Shown here piece by piece: positions 8,308-15,689 of a DNA stretch of 39,811 nucleotides (positions are counted from its first letter, which is position 1; the number at the start of each line of letters is the position of its first letter). The notes beneath the pieces are model-generated. The model searched no databases. It was not told the origin of the DNA and saw only the letters and a list, made by a program, of their open reading frames with translations. The position numbers and the translations under genes were made by a program. Origin of the DNA: Catenulisporales bacterium. GTDB taxonomy: Bacteria > Actinomycetota > Actinomycetes > Streptomycetales > Catenulisporaceae. The stretch lies in contig JAEKKI010000151.1 of assembly GCA_019510485.1 (NCBI GenBank), positions 1 to 39,811 of the forward strand. Reading direction: 5' to 3'.

Positions 8308-9459
8308 GTGACCACTGAACCGACCTATCGCCGCGGCGACACCGGACCCGCGGTGGCCGCGATCCGGGAGCGCCTGGCCCGCCTCGGCCTGATCGACGCC
8401 GCCGCCGACCCCGCCATCCCGGTCCAGGGCGAGGCGGTCTTCGACGACGCGGTGGAGACCGCGGTCCGGCATTTCCAGCAGACCCGGCGCACCACGGTCG
8501 ACGGTCTGGTCACGCCCGGCACGATGCGGCTGCTGGAAGAGGCTTCCTGGCGGCTGGGGGACCGGGACCTGGTGCCCTCGGAGGAACCGACCTTCGGCGA
8601 CGACGTCGCCGAACTCCAGCGCGCCCTGCTCACCCTCGGCTTCGACTGCGGCCGGGTGAACGGCGCCTACGACCGGGCGACCGTGGCCGCCGTCCGCGAG
8701 TTCCAGCGCAACGTGGGCCTGCCCTCCGACGGCGTCACCGACCTGCTCACGGTCCAGGCGCTCAACCGCCTCGGGCGGCGCATGGCCGGCGGCGGGCTGC
8801 TGCACGCGATGCGCGAATCAGAGGCCATCCAGTCCGCCGGCCCCGCGCTGCCCGGCAAGGTCCTGGTCCTGGACCCCGGCCACGGCGGACCGGACACCGG
8901 CGTCACCGCTTCCGACCTGACCGAGTCCGAGATCGTCTACGACGTCACCGACCGGGTCCGCGCCCGGCTGGAGAAGCTGAGCGTCACCACCCACCTCACC
9001 CGCGGCGGTGGCGGCAGTCCGGACCAGCGCCGGCGTGCCGAGAAGGCCAACGAGCTCGGCGCGGACCTGGTCATCTCGCTGCACTGCGACGCGCACGCGA
9101 ACCCGGCCGCCTCCGGCGTCGCCGCCTTCTACTACGGCAACGACCGGTTCGGCCACAGCTCCCCCACCGGCGAGCGCTTCGCCGGCCTGGTCCAGCGCGA
9201 GATCACGGCCCGCACCGGACTGGCCAACCTCGGCACCCACGGCATGACGTGGGACCTGCTGCGCTACACGCAGATGCCGGCGGTGCGCATCGAGCTCGGC
9301 TACCTCACCAGCCCGCACGACGCCGCGCTGCTCGCCTCGCAGCGGTTCCGGGAAGCCTGCGCCGATGCCATAGTGATCGCGGTGCAGCGGCTGTACCTGC
9401 CGCCGGAGTCGGATGCGCCGACCGGGATCCTGCGGCTGGCGGAGTTGCGGGCTACGTAG
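8308..9459 (+). CDS. cwlM: CwlM-type N-acetylmuramoyl-L-alanine amidase-like protein
   Basis: 383 residues: two peptidoglycan-binding domains of the PG_binding_1 type (about 8-75 and 92-155) and an Amidase_3 domain (about 184-370). All zinc ligands are recognisable (H192 in DPGHGG, E206 in TESEIVYD, H259 in SLHCDAH), as is the catalytic glutamate position (E329 in RIELGYLT). No signal peptide is present, so the protein is predicted to be cytoplasmic. That agrees with mycobacterial CwlM, which does not act mainly as an autolysin but is a phosphoprotein that activates MurA, the first enzyme of peptidoglycan synthesis. The GTG at 8308 lies 6 bases after the trxA stop, with TAGAGG upstream. Amidase fold is certain; the regulatory role is taken from the family. 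Confidence 0.9.
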   Translation: MTTEPTYRRGDTGPAVAAIRERLARLGLIDAAADPAIPVQGEAVFDDAVETAVRHFQQTRRTTVDGLVTPGTMRLLEEASWRLGDRDLVPSEEPTFGDDVAELQRALLTLGFDCGRVNGAYDRATVAAVREFQRNVGLPSDGVTDLLTVQALNRLGRRMAGGGLLHAMRESEAIQSAGPALPGKVLVLDPGHGGPDTGVTASDLTESEIVYDVTDRVRARLEKLSVTTHLTRGGGGSPDQRRRAEKANELGADLVISLHCDAHANPAASGVAAFYYGNDRFGHSSPTGERFAGLVQREITARTGLANLGTHGMTWDLLRYTQMPAVRIELGYLTSPHDAALLASQRFREACADAIVIAVQRLYLPPESDAPTGILRLAELRAT

Positions 9460-9682
9460 CGGGCGGCGGTGAGCTGCTTGGGTCAGCTGCTTTCCGCGAA
9501 CAGTCGATGAGCTTCTACGGCCGGTTGCTTTGGCCTTGGGCAAACTGCTTCGGCGCGTCGTATCGGTGAGCAGCCTTGGCGAGCTGCGGAGCGAAGTGTT
9601 TTGGCAAGCAAGTCCGTATCCGGCGGATCACTCGGTTCGGTACTGGAGGCCGATCGGCCGGACCGGCCCCTACCCTGGAACC
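9460..9682. other. Intergenic stretch between cwlM and the DUF371 gene
   Basis: About 220 bases with lower GC than the surrounding genes and short imperfect repeats of AGCTGCTT (near 9472 and 9486). The only signal I can support is the predicted leaderless promoter at its right end. No RNA gene or credible small gene was recognised. Confidence 0.5.
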
Positions 9683-9685
9683 GTG
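9671..9685 (+). promoter_or_regulatory. Predicted leaderless promoter (-10 TACCCT) of the DUF371-kam unit
   Basis: TACCCT at 9671-9676 fits the actinobacterial TANNNT -10 element and is followed by exactly six bases and then the GTG start at 9683. This spacing places the transcription start on the start codon. No Shine-Dalgarno sequence is seen upstream of the GTG, and no convincing -35 element. Confidence 0.55.
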
Positions 9686-10690
9686 CCCCGCCCCCATCAA
9701 GCCGTCCTCGTCGGCCGCGGCCACCCGGCGATCCGGGCGACCCACGCCAAGACCTTCGAGCTGACCGCTGAGCCCGCCGTCACCGCGCGCGCGACGTGCG
9801 TGCTCGCGGTCGGCACCGTCCTGGATCCGAATCTGGCACTGCTGCGCGGCCGGGTCCGGCTCACGCTGGACACCGCGGGGCTGCCGGCGGTCAGCGGCGA
9901 GGCCACGCTCAATCCGCGCCGGGTCATCAGCGATCGCGTCGTCATCCGGCGCAGCCGGAGTCTGGACGCCGACACGCTCGCCGTCGAGTCCACGCTGACG
10001 GCCGACGATCTGCCCGCTGATTTCGCCTCCGCGCTGGCCGACCCCGAGCGCGAAGTCCGGCTCACCGTTGAAGAAATCGGAGCCACTCGTCCGCTACTGC
10101 GGGTGTCGTTCGGCGAGCGGATGCATCTGCCCGCGATGAAGGACTTCGCCGCGCGGGGAACAGCCGACCTCACCATCGCGCAGGACGCGCCGCCCAAAGA
10201 AGTGGCCGCTCTGAGCGCGACACTCGAACGAGCGACAGCTCAAGGAGCCCGGGTATCCGTCGCGGGCTCGTACAAGCCGCTGGAAGCCCTCCTGGGGGCA
10301 GGTTTGCCTCCTCACCCGTTCGTGTACCTCGGAGCCCCGCAGCGGCTCTCTGCGGTGCCTGAGATGCCCACCGTCTTCCGTATGCCCGAGGCGATGCCTC
10401 CCGAGATCCTCGCCGGGCGCGAAGTCTGGATCGAGGACACCGCGGAACTCGACCTCGGCACCGCCATGAGACGGTCCACCCCCGAGGGTGCGGTCGCCGC
10501 CGTCGGCACTCTCGCCGTTGTCGGTCCGGATGTTTCACGGGAAACATCGATCGGACTCACCACCGTCGCCCGGGCCCTCGCCGACGCCGGCATCGCCCCT
10601 CGAACCCTGGCCGATGCCCTCGCCCCGCTCGGCCTCACGCGCAAGAAGCTCTACGCATTGCTGTCCGAGCAAGACCGGAACCAGCCATGA
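9683..10690 (+). CDS. DUF371 domain fused to an RsmI-like C-terminal half
   Basis: 335 residues with two recognisable parts. Residues ~1-135 resemble DUF371, a domain I know mainly from archaea (RGHPAIRATHAKTFELTAE, then a RVIS-DRVVIRRSRSLD stretch). From about residue 170 the chain follows the C-terminal half of RsmI, the 16S rRNA C1402 2'-O-methyltransferase: GLPPHPFVYLG parallels its GLPSDRFCYEG, and the final ~45 residues (TTVARALADAGIAPRTLADA, GLTRKKLYALL) parallel its C-terminal helical domain. The N-terminal SAM-binding half of RsmI is absent, so methylation by this chain alone is unlikely. The stop overlaps the kam start (ATGA). Residues 284-288 (VSRET) are encoded by a parS site. Domain calls are from memory of the families; the function is unknown and an rRNA-related role is inference. 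Confidence 0.7.
   Translation: MPRPHQAVLVGRGHPAIRATHAKTFELTAEPAVTARATCVLAVGTVLDPNLALLRGRVRLTLDTAGLPAVSGEATLNPRRVISDRVVIRRSRSLDADTLAVESTLTADDLPADFASALADPEREVRLTVEEIGATRPLLRVSFGERMHLPAMKDFAARGTADLTIAQDAPPKEVAALSATLERATAQGARVSVAGSYKPLEALLGAGLPPHPFVYLGAPQRLSAVPEMPTVFRMPEAMPPEILAGREVWIEDTAELDLGTAMRRSTPEGAVAAVGTLAVVGPDVSRETSIGLTTVARALADAGIAPRTLADALAPLGLTRKKLYALLSEQDRNQP
10532..10545. promoter_or_regulatory. parS site inside the DUF371 gene (GTTTCACGGGAAAC)
   Basis: An asymmetric parS variant flanked by T and A (TG..CA context at 10531-10546), read in frame as D-V-S-R-E-T-S. Confidence 0.85.
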
Positions 10691-11439
10691 ACAGCGCCAT
10701 CGGCCTCAAGGTCCTCGCCGGCAAGAAGCTCACCGATCTGCCGCCGGCCGAACTCGCGGGCGCCCTCGCCGCGGCAGAGCACGTCCTGGTCGACGTCGGC
10801 ACCGGCGATGCGCGCACCGCCTACCGGCAGGCCGTCGCCCATCCCGAGTGGCTGGTGATCGGCGTGGACCCGGCATGGCAGCGGATGACCGAGACCGCGG
10901 TGCGGGCCGCCCGCAAACCCGCCAAGGGTGGGGCACCGAACCTGGTTCTGGTGAACGCGGCGATCGAGACCGTTCCGGCGCCGCTGCACGGCATCGCCGA
11001 CGCGGTCACGGTCCTCATGCCGTGGGGCAAACTCCTGCGCGGCATCGTGTCCGGCGAGTCGGACGTGCTCGCCGGGCTGCGCGCGGTCGCCAAGCCGGGG
11101 ACGCCGCTGGAGGTGTCCATCGGCACCAGCATCTGGCGGGACCCGATCCCGCTGGAGATCCGCGGCCTGCCGGAGCTGACGCCGGAGACCGTCGGATCAA
11201 CCGGCCTGGCCGACCGCATGGCCGAGTTCGGGTGGCAGGTGACCGACGTCCGCCTGGTACCGCACACCGATCTGGAGACCATCAGCTCGTCGTGGGCGCG
11301 GCGGCTCGGGTCGGGCGCCACCGAGACCGTGCTGCATCTGCGCGCGGTCGCGGTCGACCCACGTGAAACGCTGCGGCAGGACCAGGCCGAGCCAGAATCC
11401 GGCGCCGACGGCGCCGGCGAACCAGAGCGCGAGGCGTAG
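10687..11439 (+). CDS. kam: KamB/NpmA-family 16S rRNA (adenine-1408-N1)-methyltransferase
   Basis: 250 residues with a class I SAM-dependent methyltransferase fold: motif I VDVGTGD at 35-41, an acidic GVDP at 59-62, KPAKGGAPNLVLVNAAIE at about 77-94 and the family-typical MPWGKLLRG at 111-119. W113 and W203 (in SSWARRL) occupy the positions of the two tryptophans that stack around the flipped A1408 in KamB and NpmA, and R205/R206 follow as expected. Modification of A1408 in the decoding site gives resistance to kanamycin- and apramycin-like aminoglycosides. The ATG overlaps the upstream stop codon (ATGA), giving translational coupling with the DUF371 gene. The last ~28 residues are an acidic tail whose DNA includes a parS half-site at 11360-11369. 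No aminoglycoside biosynthesis genes are in the window. It resembles the described CacKam of Catenulispora acidiphila; identity is inferred. Confidence 0.85.
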   Translation: MNSAIGLKVLAGKKLTDLPPAELAGALAAAEHVLVDVGTGDARTAYRQAVAHPEWLVIGVDPAWQRMTETAVRAARKPAKGGAPNLVLVNAAIETVPAPLHGIADAVTVLMPWGKLLRGIVSGESDVLAGLRAVAKPGTPLEVSIGTSIWRDPIPLEIRGLPELTPETVGSTGLADRMAEFGWQVTDVRLVPHTDLETISSSWARRLGSGATETVLHLRAVAVDPRETLRQDQAEPESGADGAGEPEREA

Positions 11440-11667
11440 GACGCCCCTGATGGTGATGAACGCCAGCATCGGCGACTCCCTCCCGGGTGACACACGTTCG
11501 ACACATGCGGCAGGAAGCCTGAGCTGCCATCGTGGCCGTCTGTCAACGGCGATGTTAGTCCCGTCACACGTCACCGAAAAGGTGAACGGAGCCTCGCGAT
11601 GATGGGTGAGCCTGCTTGACTTGGAGTTCGACAGGCGCATCCGTCCTCCGACTCCAAGGAGAGTGAT

Positions 11668-12981
11668 ATGGAACTCCCGCAGCGTCCGGGTTCCCGGCTC
11701 GACTCATACGTCGACCGTTACGCAGCCAGGACCCGCGGGATGACCGCATCGGAGATCCGAGCTCTGTTCGCCGTGGCCTCCCGGCCCGAGGTGGTCTCGC
11801 TGGCCGGCGGCATGCCGAACCTCGCGGCGCTGCCCATGGACTCCATCGCCACCGTCGCCGAGGAGTTGGTCCGCGAGTCGGGCACGGTCGCCATGCAGTA
11901 CGGCGGCGCGCAGGGCGACGAGAAGCTGCGCGAGCAGATCTGCGACATCATGCGGCTGGAGGGCGTCGAGGGACACCCCGACGACGTGATCGCCACTGTC
12001 GGCTCGCAACAGGCGCTGGACCTCGTCACCCGCATCTTCGTCGACCCCGGCGACGTGATCCTCGCCGAGGGACCCTCGTACGTCGGTGCGCTCGGTGTGT
12101 TCGCCTCTTATCAAGCGCAGGTGATCCACGTCGCGATGGACGACCAGGGTCTGGTACCGGACAACCTGCGGGCGGCGATCGCCTCGGTCCAGGCGGCCGG
12201 CCGGCGCATAAAGTTCCTCTACACGATCCCGAACTTCCACAACCCGGCCGGGGTCACCATGGCCACGGAACGACGGCCGGAGATCGTCGAGATCTGTCGC
12301 GAAGCCGGGATCCTCATCCTGGAGGACAACCCCTACGGTCTGCTCGGGTTCACCGGCGAGACCTACCCGGCACTGCGCTCGCTCGACACCGAGAACGTCA
12401 TCTACCTCGGCTCGTTCTCCAAGACTTTCGCGCCCGGATTCCGAGTGGGCTGGGCCCTGGCCCCGCACGCGGTACGCGAGAAGCTCACCCTGGCCGCCGA
12501 GGCCGCGAACCTGTGCCCGCCGGCCTTCTCGCAGATGATGGTCTCCCGCTACCTCAGCACGCAGCCTTGGCGCGAGCAGATCAAGGCTTTCCGCGAGACG
12601 TACCGGGACCGGCGCGACGCGACGTTGACCGCGCTGGCGGACATGATGCCGGCCGGTGTCACGTGGACCAAGCCGGAGGGCGGCTTCTACGTCTGGGTCA
12701 CGTTACCGCCCGGGCTGGACTCCAAGGCGATGCTGCCCCGCGCGGTCACCGCTCGCGTGGCCTACGTGCCGGGCACCGGGTTCTATTCCGACGGCTTCGG
12801 CGCCTCCTCCCTCCGGCTGTCCTACTGCTACCCGCCGCCGGAGCGGATCCGCGAAGGGGTGCGCCGCTTCGCGGATGTGTTACGCGAGGAGATGGAGCTG
12901 CGCGCCGCGTTCGGACAGGACGCCACGCGTGCGCTCGACGGCCGGCGGGCGATCGACACGCCCGCGCCGGATCTGATTTAG
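11668..12981 (+). CDS. PLP-dependent class I/II aminotransferase (2-aminoadipate transaminase/MocR-like fold)
   Basis: A 437-residue fold-type I aminotransferase. K252 in SFSKTFAPGFRVGW is the Schiff-base lysine for pyridoxal phosphate; NFHNPAG and the EDNPYGLL motif (aspartate contacting the pyridine nitrogen) precede it, and RLSYCYPPPE carries the substrate-carboxylate arginine. It looks like the LysN / kynurenine-aminotransferase-II group that acts on 2-oxo acids and amino acids. It has no N-terminal GntR DNA-binding domain, so it is an enzyme and not a MocR regulator. AAGGAGAG at 11656 supports ATG 11668. A homologous aminotransferase stands near parB in many streptomycetes. The exact substrate cannot be told. 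The 228-base gap upstream shows no other feature I can support. Confidence 0.88.
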   Translation: MELPQRPGSRLDSYVDRYAARTRGMTASEIRALFAVASRPEVVSLAGGMPNLAALPMDSIATVAEELVRESGTVAMQYGGAQGDEKLREQICDIMRLEGVEGHPDDVIATVGSQQALDLVTRIFVDPGDVILAEGPSYVGALGVFASYQAQVIHVAMDDQGLVPDNLRAAIASVQAAGRRIKFLYTIPNFHNPAGVTMATERRPEIVEICREAGILILEDNPYGLLGFTGETYPALRSLDTENVIYLGSFSKTFAPGFRVGWALAPHAVREKLTLAAEAANLCPPAFSQMMVSRYLSTQPWREQIKAFRETYRDRRDATLTALADMMPAGVTWTKPEGGFYVWVTLPPGLDSKAMLPRAVTARVAYVPGTGFYSDGFGASSLRLSYCYPPPERIREGVRRFADVLREEMELRAAFGQDATRALDGRRAIDTPAPDLI

Positions 12982-12997
12982 GGCTTGGCCGCTCGAT

Positions 12998-13011
12998 GTT
13001 TCACGGGAAAC
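12998..13011. promoter_or_regulatory. parS site (GTTTCACGGGAAAC)
   Basis: First site of the aminotransferase-ddl intergenic cluster; asymmetric variant in forward orientation. Confidence 0.85.
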
Positions 13012-13020
13012 GGAGCCGAT

Positions 13021-13035
13021 GTTTCACGCCGAAAC
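13021..13035. promoter_or_regulatory. parS-like site with one extra central base (GTTTCACGCCGAAAC)
   Basis: The two arms of parS are intact but separated by five central bases where four are normal. An identical copy lies at 13132-13146. Binding by ParB would need testing. Confidence 0.55.
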
Positions 13036-13045
13036 AGAGGCGGAG

Positions 13046-13059
13046 GTTTCCCGTGAAAC
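13046..13059. promoter_or_regulatory. parS site (GTTTCCCGTGAAAC)
   Basis: Reverse orientation of the asymmetric variant. Confidence 0.85.
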
Positions 13060-13087
13060 ATCGAGCGGCGAGCGGTCGGGAACCCAT

Positions 13088-13101
13088 GTTTCCCGTGAAA
13101 C
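13088..13101. promoter_or_regulatory. parS site (GTTTCCCGTGAAAC)
   Basis: Reverse-orientation asymmetric variant with full T...A flanks (13087-13102). Confidence 0.87.
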
Positions 13102-13131
13102 ATTGAACGTGGAGCGGCGCCGACGGCCGAT

Positions 13132-13146
13132 GTTTCACGCCGAAAC
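13132..13146. promoter_or_regulatory. parS-like site with one extra central base, second copy
   Basis: Same 15-base sequence as at 13021-13035, with full T...A flanks (13131-13147). Confidence 0.55.
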
Positions 13147-13219
13147 ACGACCGTCAACCGGCCCTGGCAGGCTGGCAGGATCGAGGACGTAGAAACCGGT
13201 GAGAAGGGCAGTGATTGCA

Positions 13220-14167
13220 ATGAGCGACCTGGGCCGTGTCGTCGTCTTGGCCGGCGGCCTCAGCCATGAGCGCGACGTCTCGATCCGCTCCGGCCGCCGC
13301 GTCGCCGAGGCGCTGCGCGGAGTCGGGGTCGAGGTGCAGGTCTGCGATATCGACGCCGGCCTGTTGCCGACCCTGATCGCCGACCGCCCCGACGCCATCT
13401 TCCCGACCGTGCACGGCGCCACCGGCGAAGACGGCGCGATCCAGGGCATCCTCGCGCTGTTGGACCTGCCCTACGTCGGCTCGTCCCCCGCCTCGTGCCG
13501 CCGTGCCTTCGACAAGCCGTCCGCGAAGGATGCGGTCCGGACGGCGGGAATGGCCACTCCGGACTGGGTCGCGATCCCCAAGACCACCTTCCGCGACCTC
13601 GGCACCCAAGCCGTCCTGGATGTCATCACCGCCGCGCTGCCGCTGCCGCTCTTCGTGAAGCCGGCCCGCGGCGGCTCCTCACTCGGCGCCGCCGCGGTCC
13701 ACTCCCGCGAGGAGTTGCCGGCCGCGATGGTCGCGTGCTTCGCGTATGACGAGACCGCTCTGATCGAGCGCCACGTCGTCGGCCGCGAGGTCTCGATCTC
13801 GGTGGTCGACACCGGCGAGGGTCCGCGCGCGCTGCCCGCCGTCGAGATCGTCGCCGACTCCGGCATCTACGACTACGCGGCTCGCTACACCGCCGGCATG
13901 ACCGAGTTCTTCACTCCGGCCCGCCTCAGCACCGCCGAAACCGAGGCGGTCAAGGAAGTCGCGATCCGCGCGCACAACGCCCTCGGCCTGTCATGCATCT
14001 CACGCACCGACCTGATCCTGGACGCCGACGGCACCGCCTGGTTCCTGGAAGTGAACGTGGCCCCCGGCCTCACCGAGACCAGCCTGCTGCCGCTGGCGGC
14101 CAGTGCCGCGAACCTCGATCTCGGCGTGCTCTATCGGGATCTGCTCCAGGCGGTCGCTGTTCGGTAG
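13220..14167 (+). CDS. ddl: D-alanine--D-alanine ligase
   Basis: An ATP-grasp ligase of 315 residues that joins two D-alanines for the peptidoglycan stem peptide. Visible family signatures are GGLSHERDVSIRSG at the start, VHGATGEDGAIQG, the ATP-binding KPARGGSSLG loop, the YDYAARY loop and the metal-binding EVNVAPGLTETSLLP near the C-terminus (family usual: EVN-x-x-PG-(M/L)T). The ATG at 13220 lies 11 bases after GAGAAGGG; an in-frame ATG at 13199 exists but would start inside the parS-rich spacer and add residues not typical of the family. It is convergent with parB and closed by a hairpin terminator. It may be a second ddl beside the one usually found elsewhere in actinomycete genomes; that cannot be judged here. 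Confidence 0.9.
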   Translation: MSDLGRVVVLAGGLSHERDVSIRSGRRVAEALRGVGVEVQVCDIDAGLLPTLIADRPDAIFPTVHGATGEDGAIQGILALLDLPYVGSSPASCRRAFDKPSAKDAVRTAGMATPDWVAIPKTTFRDLGTQAVLDVITAALPLPLFVKPARGGSSLGAAAVHSREELPAAMVACFAYDETALIERHVVGREVSISVVDTGEGPRALPAVEIVADSGIYDYAARYTAGMTEFFTPARLSTAETEAVKEVAIRAHNALGLSCISRTDLILDADGTAWFLEVNVAPGLTETSLLPLAASAANLDLGVLYRDLLQAVAVR

Positions 14168-14171
14168 AGCT

Positions 14172-14185
14172 GTTTCCCGTGAGAC
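14172..14185. promoter_or_regulatory. parS site with one mismatch (GTTTCCCGTGAGAC)
   Basis: Reverse-orientation variant with A to G in the right arm, three bases after the ddl stop. Confidence 0.65.
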
Positions 14186-14189
14186 ATCG

Positions 14190-14216
14190 AAGGCCCGGCC
14201 GCATCGGCCGGGCCTT
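14190..14216 (+). terminator. Terminator after ddl
   Basis: An 11-bp perfect stem, AAGGCCCGGCC with GGCCGGGCCTT, a 5-base loop and then CTTCTT. It can work in both directions between convergent ddl and parB. Confidence 0.8.
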
Positions 14217-14226
14217 CTTCGTCAAG

Positions 14227-14240
14227 GTTTCCCGTGAAAC
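14227..14240. promoter_or_regulatory. parS site (GTTTCCCGTGAAAC)
   Basis: Reverse-orientation asymmetric variant in the ddl-parB gap. A degenerate half-site (GTTTCACGCGGAGC) follows at 14248-14261. Confidence 0.85.
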
Positions 14241-14269
14241 GTCGCCTGTTTCACGCGGAGCTTCCCGAT

Positions 14270-14283
14270 GTTTCACGGGAAAC
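14270..14283. promoter_or_regulatory. parS site (GTTTCACGGGAAAC)
   Basis: Forward-orientation asymmetric variant in the ddl-parB gap. Confidence 0.85.
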
Positions 14284-14394
14284 CTTCCGCAAGAGCAGCC
14301 CGCGCACTGTAGCGCGCCGCCGGTCGTCCGGAGCAACGCTCCGGATCATCCTCGGCGAACGTGCCCCCATCATCCATCCATCGGCCGCGACCAT

Positions 14395-14408
14395 GTTTCC
14401 CGTGAAAC
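14395..14408. promoter_or_regulatory. parS site (GTTTCCCGTGAAAC)
   Basis: Reverse-orientation variant with full T...A flanks (14394-14409), 35 bases before the end of parB. Confidence 0.87.
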
Positions 14409-14443
14409 AGAGCACAATGCCGACTCCACGATGCCGCGATCAG

Positions 14444-15655
14444 TCACTCCCCGAGGATCGCCTTGGCGATGCGCTTGAGGTCCTCTATCCCCGCGTACTC
14501 GATGGTGATCCGGCCGCGCTTCTGCATGATGTCGACCTTCACCCGGGTCTCCAGCCGGTCCGAGAGCCGTTGGCCGAACTCCTCCAGGATCGGCATCCGG
14601 CTCCCCGAGCGCACGCGCTTGCCCTTGGGCTTGTCGCTGAAGTCGAGGTAGTCCTCGGGGGTCTCGTTCAGCGCCGCGTCCAAGGCCGCGGAGTCCCAGC
14701 GGCTCATGCCCGCCAGCTCCTCCACCGCGCGAACCGAGAGGTTCTCCTTCACGATGCGCCCGGCGATCTCTTCCTGATGCTCCACCGACTTCAGGCCGAG
14801 CAGGGCTCGGGCGTGGCCGGCGGTGATGACCCCGGCCGCCACTCGGCGCTGGATGCCTGAGGGGAGGGTCAGCAGCCGCAGCGTGTTGGTGACGTGCGGA
14901 CGAGACTTGCCGACCTTGGCGGCGAGTACCTCATGGGTGCAGTCGAAGTCCTGGAGGAGCTGATCGTAGGCGGCTGCCTCTTCGAGCGGGTTCAGCTGAG
15001 CGCGCTGCAGGTTTTCCAACAGGGCATCGAGCAGCATCCGGTCGTCGCGGGTGTCCCGGATGATCGCCGGGATCGCCGCGAGGCCCGCTTCCTGGCTGGC
15101 CCGCCAGCGGCGCTCACCCATGATGAGCTCGTAGCGGTGCTCGCCGTCGGCGTCGGTCAGCTGCCGCACCACGATCGGCTGCAACAGACCGACCTCGCGG
15201 ATCGACGCCGCGAGCTCGGCCAGCGCGACCTCATCGAAGTCGCTCCGGGGCTGGACCGGGTTCATCCGGATCTGGCCGTGCGGGATCTCCGCGAACGAGG
15301 CTCCCGGCACCGGCATCAGATCGCCGGGCAGGGTCGGCGGCGCCGCCTCCGGGCTGGCGGTGGGAGCGGGAACCGACGCCGAGACAGTCGACGGCGTCTC
15401 CATCTCGGACCTGGGCGTGGGGCCCGTCCGGTGGTCGGTGTCGATCGGCAGCGTACCCAGCGCGGTGCGCGGCGCGGCGGTCGCGACCGATGTTTCACGG
15501 GAAACATCGGTCGATGTTTCACGGGAAACCGGCTCGCCACCGACCGGGGTCTGTGCCGCCTCGGCCCGGGATTTGTCCGACAGTATCGAGTTGGGAGGGC
15601 CGGAAGGAATCAGAGCCCCCAGGCCCTTGCCCAGTCCGCGTCGGCGGTCGTTCAC
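14444..15655 (-). CDS. parB: Chromosome-partitioning protein ParB
   Basis: 403 residues. ParB binds parS, loads and slides on DNA as a CTP-dependent clamp, and nucleates the origin complex that ParA moves. Visible: the N-terminal RRRGLGKGLGALIP (ParA-stimulating peptide), a ~90-residue Pro/Ser/Thr-rich linker, the CTP-binding domain (IRMNPVQPRSDFDE, GERRWRAS at about 178), the parS-reading helix-turn-helix (THEVLAAKVGKSRPHVTNTL) and a C-terminal dimerisation domain. The GTG at 15655 was chosen because GGGAG lies seven bases upstream and the protein then begins with the expected basic peptide. The linker encodes VSRET twice (about residues 42-55) because two parS sites lie in it. The stop of parA is 34 bases upstream; the two form an operon. 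Confidence 0.95.
   Translation of the reverse strand: MNDRRRGLGKGLGALIPSGPPNSILSDKSRAEAAQTPVGGEPVSRETSTDVSRETSVATAAPRTALGTLPIDTDHRTGPTPRSEMETPSTVSASVPAPTASPEAAPPTLPGDLMPVPGASFAEIPHGQIRMNPVQPRSDFDEVALAELAASIREVGLLQPIVVRQLTDADGEHRYELIMGERRWRASQEAGLAAIPAIIRDTRDDRMLLDALLENLQRAQLNPLEEAAAYDQLLQDFDCTHEVLAAKVGKSRPHVTNTLRLLTLPSGIQRRVAAGVITAGHARALLGLKSVEHQEEIAGRIVKENLSVRAVEELAGMSRWDSAALDAALNETPEDYLDFSDKPKGKRVRSGSRMPILEEFGQRLSDRLETRVKVDIMQKRGRITIEYAGIEDLKRIAKAILGE
15492..15505. promoter_or_regulatory. parS site inside parB (1)
   Basis: GTTTCACGGGAAAC with full T...A flanks, read on the minus strand as part of the ParB linker (VSRETS). Confidence 0.87.
15516..15529. promoter_or_regulatory. parS site inside parB (2)
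   Basis: GTTTCACGGGAAAC, 24 bases from the previous site in the same orientation; also encodes VSRET of the ParB linker. Confidence 0.85.
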
Positions 15656-15689
15656 CACTGCTCTCCCATCGTGCTGCTCACTGCCCCGC

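Noticed and set aside
10687-11439. Kam gene as recently acquired resistance
   Set aside because: Base composition fits the neighbours, there is no mobile element or attachment site, and the gene is coupled to its neighbour and even carries a parS half-site.
12998-13147. Repeat cluster considered as a CRISPR-like or transposon-end array
   Set aside because: Units are 14-17 bases, irregularly spaced, in both orientations, and match the ParB site; no spacers, no cas genes, no transposase.
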